Assembly (NCBI GenBank): GCA_964597075.1
Contig: CAZQXC010000002.1
Location: 12,207 to 76,206 of the forward strand
DNA length: 64,000 nt
Direction of reading: 5' to 3'
Origin: UBA2336 sp964597075
GTDB lineage: Bacteria; Bacteroidota; Bacteroidia; Cytophagales; Cyclobacteriaceae
The translations under genes were made by a program, and so were the position numbers. Shown here one piece after another: positions 55,907 through 64,000 of the stretch. Every line of letters starts with the position of its first letter. Positions within the stretch are counted from its first letter, which is position 1. The notes under the pieces were generated by a model that made no database searches, had not been told where the DNA came from, and worked only from the letters and a program-made list of their open reading frames with translations.

Positions 55907-56770
55907 TTAGGAATTTAAGGACTTGAATAATGCTAAACACTCCACCGCTTCTTTCGCATCATGAACACGAAGTATGGATGATCCCTTCATCAAAGCCACC
56001 ATGTTCAAGGCAGTGGTTCCGTTTAACGCCTGCCCGGCATCTGTACGCAGCGTATTCCAGATCATTGATTTTCTGGAAAGACCTACTAAAAGCGGTTTGC
56101 CTAAAATAGTAAGGTGTTCAAGGTGGTTAAGCAGTTTAAAATTTTGTTCCGGTGTTTTAGCAAAACCAAAACCCGGGTCAAGTATAATATCGTTAACCCC
56201 ATGGGCATGTAATTCGGCTATTTTTTTATGGAAATAACCAATGATTTCATGCAGCAGATTATCATACGTTGTAATTGTTTGCATGGTTTGGGGTGTGCCT
56301 CTCATATGCATACAGATGTAGGGCACATTCAAATTGGCCACGGTAGTAAACATATCCGCATCAAGTTCACCGGCAGAAATATCATTAATCATTGCTGCGC
56401 CTTCTTCTATTGCCGCCCGCGCTACCGGGGAGCGAAATGTGTCCACCGAAATAATAGTACTAGCAAATTTGTTTTTAATACTGCGAATTGCACTTATTAC
56501 TCTAACTTTTTCCTCTTCCAGCGGAACATCGGTTGCTCCGGGCCGCGATGAGTAACCGCCCACATCGATTATAGTAGCTCCATCGTTGAGCATTTTTTCA
56601 ACATGGATGAGCAGCTCCTTCTCGTTCATAAGTCTCCCACCATCATAAAAACTGTCCGGTGTTACATTAACGATGCCCATCACCAGTGGCTCGCGCAAAC
56701 TCAGTAACCGCCCGCCCAGGTTCAGTGTTTTGTTTGTTGAAAATGCTGTATTTTGCCCCGTTGAAATCAT
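55907..56770 (-). CDS. folP: Dihydropteroate synthase
   Basis: Folate biosynthesis: joins para-aminobenzoate to hydroxymethyl-dihydropterin pyrophosphate; target of sulfonamides. 287 aa from the ATG at 56770. The hallmark MGIVNVTPDSFYDGG is near residue 30, then VGGYSSRPGA near 70 and DPGFGFAKT near 208. The ATG start overlaps by two bases the ATG of the divergent DUF1599 gene, so the upstream regions lie inside each other's coding sequence. An upstream TTG in frame (56821) is less likely. The S9 peptidase lies downstream. Confidence 0.93.
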   Translation of the reverse strand: MISTGQNTAFSTNKTLNLGGRLLSLREPLVMGIVNVTPDSFYDGGRLMNEKELLIHVEKMLNDGATIIDVGGYSSRPGATDVPLEEEKVRVISAIRSIKNKFASTIISVDTFRSPVARAAIEEGAAMINDISAGELDADMFTTVANLNVPYICMHMRGTPQTMQTITTYDNLLHEIIGYFHKKIAELHAHGVNDIILDPGFGFAKTPEQNFKLLNHLEHLTILGKPLLVGLSRKSMIWNTLRTDAGQALNGTTALNMVALMKGSSILRVHDAKEAVECLALFKSLNS

Positions 56771-57317
56771 GATACACGAAAAAACTGCCTCCGAATATAA
56801 GCAGGTGATTGCCACCTGCAAAGCGTTATTCCTGAAGAAGACAAAGGACTATGGAACGGCTTGGAGGATACTTAGGCTTCCGGCTATTACCGATCAGATA
56901 TTTATTAAGGCAAAGCGTATCCGGAGCATACAGGAGAAAGGCGCTCAGCGCATTGATGATCCTATTTCGGATGAATTTATCGGCATTATTAATTATTGTG
57001 TCATCGCATTGTTACAGTTAAAGCTTGAAGGTACCGCCAAGACGGAATTGACAGTTGATGAAGTCGAACCACTTTACACCGCTGCCATTGACGAAACGTT
57101 TAATCTTCAGCAAGATAAGAACCATGATTACGGGGAAGCGTGGCGTGATATGCGGGTGGAATCTATGACGGATATTATTCTTATGAAGTTATTACGGGTG
57201 AAACAAATTGAAGACAACGAGGGTAAAACGCTGGTGAGTGAAGGTGTAAAAGCGAACTACCAGGATATGATTAACTATGCAGTTTTTTGCTTGATCAAGT
57301 TGAGGGAGAATAATTAA
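56769..57317 (+). CDS. DUF1599 protein with two tandem copies of the domain
   Basis: 182 aa from the ATG at 56769. Two repeats can be aligned by eye: KTKDYGTAWRILRLP with IFIKAKRIRSIQ and GIINYCVIALLQL, then KNHDYGEAWRDMRVE with IILMKLLRVKQIE and MINYAVFCLIKL. DUF1599 is called a nucleotide modification-associated domain. The DYGxAW and Lys/Arg helix positions in both copies suggest an all-helical NTP-pyrophosphatase-like fold, but this is an inference. It is divergent from folP with overlapping start codons, and 9 bp before the BT_3928-type gene. Confidence 0.75.
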   Translation: MIHEKTASEYKQVIATCKALFLKKTKDYGTAWRILRLPAITDQIFIKAKRIRSIQEKGAQRIDDPISDEFIGIINYCVIALLQLKLEGTAKTELTVDEVEPLYTAAIDETFNLQQDKNHDYGEAWRDMRVESMTDIILMKLLRVKQIEDNEGKTLVSEGVKANYQDMINYAVFCLIKLRENN

Positions 57318-57326
57318 AGGCTTGCT

Positions 57327-58451
57327 ATGAGAAAGTACATTGATTGGTTTTCAAGATTTTTTGTTGGTGGACTGTTCATCTTTTCCGGCCTGATTAAACT
57401 GAACGATCCGGTAGGAACAGAGATTAAGCTTGAAGAATATTTTGAAGTTTTTGCGGTTGATTTCGGTTCCTTTTTCCAGGTTTTTATTCCGTTTGCCTTG
57501 CCCATTGGTTTGTTTTTGGTTGTACTGGAGGTTGTTTTGGGTGTAGCCGTGCTCATCAATTACCGCATGCGACTTACCACAACGGTGCTACTGGTGCTCA
57601 TCATTTTTTTTACATTCCTGACGGGATATTCTGCCATTTTAAACAAAGTAACAGACTGTGGTTGCTTTGGTGATGCTATTAAATTAACACCATGGGAATC
57701 CTTTTACAAGGACCTTATACTGATCGTGTTCATCCTGCATTTATTCTGGTACCGAAAAGTTTATGATCCGGTGCTGCGTACGATGGAGGGCCATGCTGTT
57801 ATTGCAGGAGTAACCCTAATCAGTTTTTTCCTCGGCATTTACGCCATTCGTCATTTACCGTTTATTGATTTTCGGGCTTATAAAATCGGAAATAATATTC
57901 CGGAGCAAATGAAGTTGCCACCGGATGCCAGGCGTGACAGTGTGGTGATGACGTTTATTTATGAACAAGCCGGAGTGCGAAAGGAACTGACAATGGATCA
58001 ACTAAGTCAGGTAGACTCAACCTATACATTCATTGACCGTTTGGATAAAGTGGTACGGGAAGGCGACCGGCCCAAGATCATTGATTATCGGGTAGAAGGT
58101 GTTGACGGTGACAACTTCACCCAACAAACTTTTGAAGGAGCGAAGCTTTTGATTGTGATGTACAATGTAAAACATGCTGCTACAAAGAATGCTGGAAAAA
58201 TCTCCCAGCTGATTAATGAGCTGGAAGGAAAAGCCGAAGCTATTATTCTAACATCCTCTGCCTCAACAGATGTTGAGGCCTTCCGCCATGAACATCAATG
58301 GGCTGCCCCCTATTATTTTGCCGATGCTACTGTATTAAAAACAATCGTCCGGTCGAACCCCGGTTTAACACTATGGGTAAACGGAACGGTAAAAGGCATG
58401 TGGCATCATAACGATACGCCCAACGCTCAGGAAGTATTGGAATTAATGTAA
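57327..58451 (+). CDS. BT_3928-type DoxX/MauE membrane protein with thioredoxin-like tail
   Basis: 374 aa. The first 150 residues form four membrane spans with the DoxX/MauE pattern (SRFFVGGLFIFSGLIKLNDP near residue 9, and DCGCFGDAIKLTPWE near 112, with a CGC cysteine pair). Residues about 235-374 look like a thioredoxin fold (KLLIVMYNV, YYFADATVLKTIVRSNPG, LWVNGTVKGMWH) but lack CxxC. These features match a family kept in Bacteroidota beside DUF1599. A role in redox or quinol-linked electron transfer is suggested by the DoxX/MauE part. aroK follows at 5 bp. Confidence 0.8.
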   Translation: MRKYIDWFSRFFVGGLFIFSGLIKLNDPVGTEIKLEEYFEVFAVDFGSFFQVFIPFALPIGLFLVVLEVVLGVAVLINYRMRLTTTVLLVLIIFFTFLTGYSAILNKVTDCGCFGDAIKLTPWESFYKDLILIVFILHLFWYRKVYDPVLRTMEGHAVIAGVTLISFFLGIYAIRHLPFIDFRAYKIGNNIPEQMKLPPDARRDSVVMTFIYEQAGVRKELTMDQLSQVDSTYTFIDRLDKVVREGDRPKIIDYRVEGVDGDNFTQQTFEGAKLLIVMYNVKHAATKNAGKISQLINELEGKAEAIILTSSASTDVEAFRHEHQWAAPYYFADATVLKTIVRSNPGLTLWVNGTVKGMWHHNDTPNAQEVLELM

Positions 58452-58456
58452 CGCCA

Positions 58457-58978
58457 TTGAAAATTTTTCTCATAGGCTTGCCCGGATCCGGTAAGAGTAC
58501 ATTGGGTAAACAACTGGCCGATGCACTTCATCTGCCGTTTATGGATTTGGATAGTGAGATAGAAAGGGAATGCAAGAACCCGATAACTGAGATTTTTAAA
58601 GTGAAGGGCGAGGCCTGGTTCAGGGAGAAAGAAGCCCAGGTATTGCGTGAGAGGAGTAAGGAAAACCAAACCTTTGTTATGGCGACAGGAGGGGGTACAC
58701 CTTGTTTTCATGATGGTATTGACTTTATGAACCGAATTGGGGTGACTATATTTCTGGATGTTCCCATAGATGTAATTACTGATCGAATCACCAACGAAGG
58801 AAAAGAAGCACGTCCTTTACTTGCTAAGGAGGAGGACACGGAAATAAGCAGTGTGATCAGTAAACTCTACACCGATCGCCACGTCTACTATTCAAAGGTC
58901 ACGCACCGGGTTAGTGATTATGACATTAGCGTAAGCACCTTGCTGGATTTAATCCGTGCAAGTCGTATTAAAAGTTGA
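58457..58978 (+). CDS. aroK: Shikimate kinase
   Basis: ATP-dependent phosphorylation of shikimate in aromatic amino acid synthesis. 173 aa. The frame starts with TTG at 58457, 5 bp after the BT_3928-type stop; no ATG or GTG fits. P-loop GLPGSGKST at residue 8, DLDSEIERE near 34 and GGGTPC near 77 complete the family signature. The end overlaps the convergent porin gene by 11 bp. No other shikimate genes lie nearby. Confidence 0.9.
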   Translation: MKIFLIGLPGSGKSTLGKQLADALHLPFMDLDSEIERECKNPITEIFKVKGEAWFREKEAQVLRERSKENQTFVMATGGGTPCFHDGIDFMNRIGVTIFLDVPIDVITDRITNEGKEARPLLAKEEDTEISSVISKLYTDRHVYYSKVTHRVSDYDISVSTLLDLIRASRIKS

Positions 58979-60485
58979 AGCCGGCTGTAAGCATTACTGT
59001 ATTTAATTTTGCTTTCACGGTAACAGGATCGGCATATCCATTGGAAAAAATGTAGGGGAAATAAAGTGAATCAGCGTTTCGCGAAACGAAGGCAAGGTCA
59101 GCAAAGAAAGCTTTTTGCCGTAAACCAATACCGGTGCTCCAATAGTTATTGGAATAGGTAATATTTTCATTGCTGTAAGGGTTACCCAAAACACCATACC
59201 CGCCTCTGAATCTGAATACTTGATAACGATACTCTCCACCTATTCTGAAATTAACCACCGACTGGTAATCAGTTTCAATCACCGTATTTTCATGGGAGAA
59301 TGAAAAGCCGCCTGAACCCGATCCATATTTTGCTTTCGCGGGACTCATAAACTCTACATCCGCTGAAATAAATCCATTTTTTAAAAAGATGGCAGCTCCG
59401 GTAGAAAATTTTAAAGGTGTAGTAAAACTGTAATCCGTAAATACACCACCTTCATCGGTTGTGGCAAATTCATTGGTCAATATTTCAGAGCCATCTCCAT
59501 AGTAGTCAAAAGAATCCCAGTTGGTATACATTTCAGCATTGTACACACTGGTTAACTGATAATAGGTTGGTGTAACAAAAGATGCACCTACCTGAACTGC
59601 ATTCACAGGTCTGAAGGTTAACCCTAACGTTGCATTTAAACCTGTACCGTCAATGGTGATACGTTCATCAAGTAATAAGTCGAACAATAGATCTTCTTCA
59701 AATTGCTCGGAGAAGTTTGTCGAAGATTCATAGCGGAGGGTGGAGATTCCAATCCCACCCCCAAAAAATATTTTGTCATTATAATTCCCACCATAAGATA
59801 TACTCCATTGATTGGTAGCTCCTTTGGTAGTAATAGATTCACGCTGGAACGGAATGCCCGCAACATCTGTGAAATACTCATCATTTGGTCCGGGTGGATC
59901 TAAGATATTTTGCGGACCAATCAGAAAGTTATAGTACCCCAGTCCGGTGGGTGTATTAAAGTTGTACTGTCCCTCATCAAACTGACTCGTGTTCGTGCCA
60001 TTAGCCTGTTCGATAAAGTAATCGATAATGGAAGTTTGTTGGTTTTCGCCCATGTATTGCATGGAGCTATTGAAATCATTTGTACGGGATAGTGTAAAAG
60101 CAAAGGAACCTCCCAAAAATCCGTTTTTGTTTTTCGGAGAATGGATCACAACACTTAAACCCGGAATAGTAAAGTTGGATTGTGATTGTGTATCCGTGTT
60201 ACCAAAATATGCAGTAGAAAATTGGTTGGAATTTACCGCTACGGAAATCGTGGCTTCCGAACGATTAAACATACCCAAACCAGCGGGATTAGAATAGGCC
60301 AGGCTATAATCTCCGCCTAGCGCAATCTGGGCACCACCAATGCCCTGAATCCGTGCACTTCCTCCCGGTTGGGTGGAACTGAAGCGAAGAGCATTCTGAA
60401 CAAAGTTCTGACCCATCACTGCATTAAAATTAATGAGCAATAGCAGAACAGGGAGATGTGTTAAAACTCCAAAGATTCTCTTCAT
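58968..60485 (-). CDS. FadL/OmpP1-like outer membrane porin
   Basis: 505 aa with a signal peptide ending near NAVMGQ at residue 26. The mature start NFVQNALRFSSTQPGGSARIQGIGGAQIALGGDYSLAYSN is split across the FadL-type N-terminal region, and the repeated alternating strands and the C-terminal strand ending in Phe are as expected for a 14-strand barrel. Such proteins take up hydrophobic compounds, for example fatty acids; the substrate is unknown. It overlaps aroK by 11 bp at its 3' end. Next upstream gene is the low-complexity protein. Confidence 0.87.
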   Translation of the reverse strand: MKRIFGVLTHLPVLLLLINFNAVMGQNFVQNALRFSSTQPGGSARIQGIGGAQIALGGDYSLAYSNPAGLGMFNRSEATISVAVNSNQFSTAYFGNTDTQSQSNFTIPGLSVVIHSPKNKNGFLGGSFAFTLSRTNDFNSSMQYMGENQQTSIIDYFIEQANGTNTSQFDEGQYNFNTPTGLGYYNFLIGPQNILDPPGPNDEYFTDVAGIPFQRESITTKGATNQWSISYGGNYNDKIFFGGGIGISTLRYESSTNFSEQFEEDLLFDLLLDERITIDGTGLNATLGLTFRPVNAVQVGASFVTPTYYQLTSVYNAEMYTNWDSFDYYGDGSEILTNEFATTDEGGVFTDYSFTTPLKFSTGAAIFLKNGFISADVEFMSPAKAKYGSGSGGFSFSHENTVIETDYQSVVNFRIGGEYRYQVFRFRGGYGVLGNPYSNENITYSNNYWSTGIGLRQKAFFADLAFVSRNADSLYFPYIFSNGYADPVTVKAKLNTVMLTAGFNF

Positions 60486-60497
60486 AAAACGCTGAGC

Positions 60498-61798
60498 TTA
60501 GTTTCCGCCCCGTGATCTTCCGGTACTTGTTGCTCCCGAAGATCGTGCCGGTGCAGAATAACCGCTTGATGATCCGGAAGAAAAACTACTGGAACGTGAT
60601 GGGCTGCTACTGCTACCATTAGACCACGAGGATGAGTTGCTCCGTGAATTACTATTCATGTAAGAGTTTGAACGAATTCCATCATTGGAGTAACCTCTCG
60701 GGTTNNNNNNNNNNNNNNNNNNNNNNNNNNNNNNNNNNNNNNNNNNNNNNNNNNNNNNNNNNNNNNNNNNNNNNNNNNNNNNNNNNNNNNNNNNNNNNNN
60801 NNNNTACTATTCATGTAAGAGTTTGAACGAATTCCATCATTGGAGTAACCTCTCGGGTTCGAATAATATTGTGCATTTTGCATGGCGGCTCTTCTTCTTG
60901 GATTGTAATGTTCGTCCTGTTGTGTATTGGCAGATGAAACCCTTCCGTTTGATGGACTGCCAGAACGCGTATTGGTTGATGCAACAGAATTATTCTTTAC
61001 CGTAGCAGACGGATTATAAGCAGTGGAGTTGCCAGAACGCAAAACAGGTTTAGCATACGTGGCGCGTCTTGAATCGCTTACCGCAACTGTTGAACCTGCA
61101 GGGCAATACCATATACTTGAAGGCCACATCATTGAATTGTAATAAGGATTACCCCAGTTGTACCCTAACCCCATATTCCAGCCACTGTTCCAGGGATTTC
61201 CCCAGCCCATTCCATAACCAAGCGACATATTCCAGCCACTACCCATGTAAGGATTCATTCCCATTCCCATTCCCATGTAGGGGTTCATACCCATCCCCAT
61301 ATGCGGATTCATCCAGGGATCATTCCATGCCCATGGGTTATTCCATCTGTTATAATATGAAGGTCCGTACCAACCTGGGTTGTACATATTCATATTATTC
61401 ATCTGGTTGCCGTTCCAGCCATTGTAATAATATCCCTGGTTGTAATCGAAGGCGTTGGTTGTTGCCAATGCAGCTGTGTAGCCTTCTACAAAATAATTCT
61501 GTTCATCTTCACTGGCTTGCTCGGAATAGGAACGAGAAATGTATTCAGGGTTTACATTACGCGCAGAATAACTATCCGTTGGATTCGTGTATTCATCGAG
61601 CATAGTTGTTTCCTTGAAATTCTTCTTTTTGAAGGTTTCATAACTATTGCTGGCATAAACCTCTTCTGATTTGGATGATTTTATGGTAGTGTTTTGTTTC
61701 TCCCTGTCTTTCGAACGGAAGTACATATCATCATACTCTTGCGCAAACGCACCAGCACCTACTGTCATCAACATCCCTATTATTATTCTCGTTTTCAT
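60498..61798 (-). CDS. Secreted Met/Gly/Asn/Trp-rich low-complexity protein, interrupted by the assembly gap
   Basis: The signal peptide is MKTRIIIGMLMTVGAGAFAQ. After a polar, Ser/Lys-rich region comes a stretch rich in Met, Gly, Asn, Tyr and Trp (PHMGMGMNPYMGMGMG, GWGNPWNSGWNMGLG) around residues 140-225, then a Ser/Gly/Arg-rich tail ending RSRGGN. A 100-N gap falls inside. Removing it with one of the flanking 55-nt copies joins the frames without a shift, giving about 381 aa and a stop at 60498. Function unknown. It lies upstream of the porin and next to proS. Confidence 0.6.
60650..60859. repeat. 55-nt identical copies on both sides of the gap
   Basis: 60650-60704 and 60805-60859 are identical, abutting the N run. 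This is the signature of two contig ends that overlap and were padded instead of merged, or of a true tandem repeat that broke the assembly. Confidence 0.9.
60705..60804. other. Assembly gap of 100 N
   Basis: Exactly 100 unknown bases, the customary length for a gap of unknown size. It falls within the low-complexity protein gene. Confidence 0.99.
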
Positions 61799-61933
61799 AA
61801 GCGTATTGTTTAATTCGTTCCGTACACTCTATTAACGTTGAAACTGTCATAATGTGTTCAATAAAGGTAAGAAATTATGCCAGATTATCCTCAAAAATGC
61901 CCGTTTATCCGTTCGTTGGCACCCTTCCCACCG

Positions 61934-61941
61934 TATATTTG
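61934..61941 (+). promoter_or_regulatory. Candidate -7 element for proS
   Basis: TATATTTG matches TAnnTTTG, 33 bp before the ATG at 61975, in the 176-bp divergent space with the low-complexity protein gene. Confidence 0.5.
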
Positions 61942-61974
61942 CCGGTTAGCCAATGAAACAAGAATTATACCAAT

Positions 61975-63453
61975 ATGGGTAAGGAAATTCCATCGCGCAG
62001 TGAAGATTATTCGCTGTGGTACAATGAGTTAGTAAAAAAAGCCGATTTGGCTGAGCATTCTGATGTGCGCGGTTGCATGGTGATTAAGCCCTACGGATAT
62101 AGCATCTGGGAAAAAATGCAGCAAGCGTTGGATAAGATGTTTAAGGACACCGGGCATGTGAATGCCTATTTCCCCCTTTTTGTGCCCAAAAGTATGTTTG
62201 AGGCAGAAGAGCAAAATGCAGAGGGTTTTGCTAAGGAATGTGCCATTGTTACCCATTATCGCTTAAAAAATGATCCAGATCGAAAGGGAAAACTCATGGT
62301 TGATCCGGAAGCAAAGCTGGAAGAGGAATTAGTCGTTCGGCCTACCAGCGAGGCCATCATCTGGAGTACGTATAAAAAGTGGATTCAATCATACCGCGAC
62401 TTGCCACTGCTCATTAACCAATGGGCTAATGTTGTTCGCTGGGAAATGCGCACACGTTTATTTCTTCGCACCGCTGAGTTTCTTTGGCAGGAAGGTCATA
62501 CAGCCCACGCCACCGCTGAAGAAGCTGTGAAGGAAACCAGGCAAATGCTGGATGTTTATGCCACGTTTGCCGAACAATTCATGGCCATGCCGGTGATAAA
62601 GGGAAAAAAATCGGAGGGTGAAAAATTTCCCGGAGCTTTAGACACCTATTGCATAGAGGGTATGATGCAGGATGGCAAAGCGTTGCAAGCGGGAACATCG
62701 CACTTTCTTGGACAAAATTTTGCCAAAGCATTTAATGTTCAATTTGCCGGTAAGGATGGCAAACTGGATTATGTTTGGGGGACTTCGTGGGGTGTGAGTA
62801 CGCGTTTGATGGGAGCGTTGATTATGGCCCATTCCGATGATGATGGGTTGGTACTACCACCCAAACTTGCACCTATTCATGTGGTTATTGTTCCCATTTT
62901 CAGAACCGAAGAGGAATTAAATAGGGTTTCTGAAAAAGTAGATGGTATTGTTAAAACACTTCGTGAAAAAGGTCTGTCCGTAAAATTTGATAATCGGGAT
63001 ACGCATAAACCAGGATTTAAATTTGCCGAGTGGGAATTGAAGGGTGTGCCTGTTCGCCTGGCCATTGGTCCGCGCGACCTGGAAAATGGAACCGTTGAAG
63101 TAGCCAGACGTGACACGAAAGAAAAACAAGTGATGAAATTGGATGATGTTGCCAGCCAGATACCGGAATTGTTAAACGCTATCCAGGAGAATATTTTTAA
63201 CCGGGCGTTAACGTTCAGGGATACGATGATCACAACTGTTAATACTTTAGAGGACTTTAAAAAAGTTCTGGATGAGAAGGGTGGTTTTGTTTCAGCGCAC
63301 TGGGATGGCACTGCTGAGACGGAGGCTTCCATTAAGGATCAGACTAAAGCTACTATCCGGTGCATTCCGCTGGATGCAGTGGAAGAACAGGGTTTTTGTA
63401 TTTACACCGGAAAACCTTCTGACAGGCGTGTACTGTTTGCCAGGGCGTATTAA
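61975..63453 (+). CDS. proS: Proline-tRNA ligase
   Basis: Charges tRNA(Pro) in the cytosol. 492 aa, of the shorter, eukaryote/archaea-like (type 3) form common in Bacteroidota, without the editing insert of the long bacterial form. Class II motifs: RGCMVIKPYGYSIWE near residue 32, RPTSEAIIWSTY near 122, VVRWEMRTRLFLRTAEFLWQEGHTAH (split over motif 2) near 150 and GTSWGVSTRLMGALIMAHSDDDGLVLPP near 267 containing motif 3. An anticodon-binding domain and a zinc-binding-like tail follow. It ends at a terminator. Confidence 0.96.
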   Translation: MGKEIPSRSEDYSLWYNELVKKADLAEHSDVRGCMVIKPYGYSIWEKMQQALDKMFKDTGHVNAYFPLFVPKSMFEAEEQNAEGFAKECAIVTHYRLKNDPDRKGKLMVDPEAKLEEELVVRPTSEAIIWSTYKKWIQSYRDLPLLINQWANVVRWEMRTRLFLRTAEFLWQEGHTAHATAEEAVKETRQMLDVYATFAEQFMAMPVIKGKKSEGEKFPGALDTYCIEGMMQDGKALQAGTSHFLGQNFAKAFNVQFAGKDGKLDYVWGTSWGVSTRLMGALIMAHSDDDGLVLPPKLAPIHVVIVPIFRTEEELNRVSEKVDGIVKTLREKGLSVKFDNRDTHKPGFKFAEWELKGVPVRLAIGPRDLENGTVEVARRDTKEKQVMKLDDVASQIPELLNAIQENIFNRALTFRDTMITTVNTLEDFKKVLDEKGGFVSAHWDGTAETEASIKDQTKATIRCIPLDAVEEQGFCIYTGKPSDRRVLFARAY

Positions 63454-63470
63454 TGCTCGCTTAAAAATAT

Positions 63471-63506
63471 AAAAAGAAGCTTGACTAAGTCGTGAGGCTT
63501 CTTTTT
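63471..63506 (+). terminator. Intrinsic terminator after proS
   Basis: Arms AAAAAGAAGC (63471-63480) and GCTTCTTTTT (63497-63506) pair over 10 bp, and the right arm supplies the U tract. 18 bp after the proS stop. Confidence 0.7.
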
Positions 63507-63507
63507 G

Positions 63508-63515
63508 TACTTTTG
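63508..63515 (+). promoter_or_regulatory. Candidate -7 element for the NfeD-like gene
   Basis: TACTTTTG matches TAnnTTTG, 21 bp before the ATG at 63536, directly after the proS terminator. Confidence 0.5.
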
Positions 63516-63535
63516 ATTCCTTTTGAAAATTACCT

Positions 63536-64000
63536 ATGCTCATGTGGTTAGCAATAGCAGCCTTAATTCTTGCCGGTATCATTATGATTATCGTAGAAGT
63601 TATTTTTATACCCGGAACAACCGTAGTGGGTTTGCTGGGACTTGTTTTTTTGGTAGTTGGACTGATATTCGGTTATACCGAATTTGGGAGTGAGACGGGT
63701 TCCTGGATTTTACTGGGCACTTTAGTTACCCTAGCGGTGGTGCTTTACATGAGTTTTCGAAAGGGTGCCTGGAAAAAGTTTTCCCTGAAAACAAGCATAG
63801 ATAGTAAGGTGAATGAAGGTATACTGGGTGTATTGGCTGTTGGAGCCGTAGGCATTGCGGCTTCCGCACTACGCCCAATGGGAACCGTTGAATTCGATGG
63901 TAAATTGGTTGAAGTTAAAACCAATGGCGACTATCTTGCAGCTGGCACACGTGTAAAAATTATTCAAATTCAAACCAACGATATTGTTGTTGAACCTATT
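63536..64000 (+). CDS. NfeD-like membrane protein, C-terminus beyond the window
   Basis: 155 codons are visible from the ATG at 63536, open to the right edge. Three or four spans in the first 80 residues (MWLAIAALILAGIIMIIVEVIF, GLLGLVFLVVGLIFGY, WILLGTLVTLAVVLYMSF) are followed by the NfeD OB-type domain (GAVGIAASALRPMGTVEFDG, LAAGTRVKIIQIQ). NfeD proteins partner with stomatin/flotillin-like membrane proteins in raft-like assemblies. The partner, if any, is outside the window. Confidence 0.87.
   Translation, partial: MLMWLAIAALILAGIIMIIVEVIFIPGTTVVGLLGLVFLVVGLIFGYTEFGSETGSWILLGTLVTLAVVLYMSFRKGAWKKFSLKTSIDSKVNEGILGVLAVGAVGIAASALRPMGTVEFDGKLVEVKTNGDYLAAGTRVKIIQIQTNDIVVEPI

Noticed and set aside
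60650..60859. Tandem repeat or CRISPR-like array at the gap
   Set aside because: Only two copies, both directly touching a 100-N gap; contig-end overlap explains this.

Overview
The window looks like a chromosomal segment of a Bacteroidota bacterium, most likely order Cytophagales. Evidence: a complete SprA (2398 aa, type IX secretion/gliding translocon), a type IX C-terminal sorting domain on another protein, several near-consensus Bacteroidota -7 elements (TAnnTTTG), a GH109-type oxidoreductase, a short-chain type threonine dehydrogenase, and secreted proteins whose signal peptides end before Gln. A 100-N run flanked by identical 55-nt ends shows that this is a scaffolded draft assembly. 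No rRNA, tRNA, CRISPR array, prophage or intact insertion sequence was seen.

Layout. 0-7.9 kb: adenylate kinase (cut by the left edge), hypoxanthine and uracil phosphoribosyltransferases, a GH109-like enzyme with an M42-like peptidase, two small membrane proteins and a large secreted protein with a central OmpA-like domain. 7.9-11.7 kb is the only accessory-looking stretch: the tail of a broken ABC permease, two complementary wrecks of one ParE/RelE-type toxin-antitoxin locus, a Fic protein with TACCCA repeats at its start, and a secreted caspase-like protein. 11.7-26 kb: serine deaminase, a TauE/SafE permease, a pair of paralogous CxxC proteins on either side of an M28 peptidase, glycine decarboxylase, three secreted hydrolases, lipoyl synthase and glycine cleavage H protein. 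26-46 kb: a long minus-strand block with sprA, ruvA, malic enzyme, a DUF4837 lipoprotein, an MltD-like lytic transglycosylase, gatA, tatA, an EnvC-like activator, a DUF4292 lipoprotein, a TPR protein and a flippase. 46-64 kb: a frameshifted type IX cargo protein, tdh/kbl, a BNR-repeat protein, cdaA, an S9 peptidase, folP/DUF1599/BT_3928/aroK, a FadL-like porin, a low-complexity secreted protein split by the gap, proS and a partial NfeD-like protein.

How the genes fit together. Threonine can be turned to glycine by tdh and kbl, glycine cleaved by gcvP and gcvH (lipoylated with the help of lipA), and serine deaminated by sdaAA, so the window carries much of a threonine/glycine/serine catabolic route. 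Five secreted peptidases or amidohydrolases, SprA, a cargo protein and a FadL-like porin suggest an organism that digests external peptides. MltD, EnvC-like, CdaA and the flippase belong to cell-envelope upkeep.

No clearly new multi-gene system was found. The best leads are the duplicated, complementarily broken toxin-antitoxin locus, the TACCCA array at the Fic gene, the CxxC pair, the palindromic element inserted in frame in kbl, and the folP/DUF1599 divergent pair whose start codons overlap.
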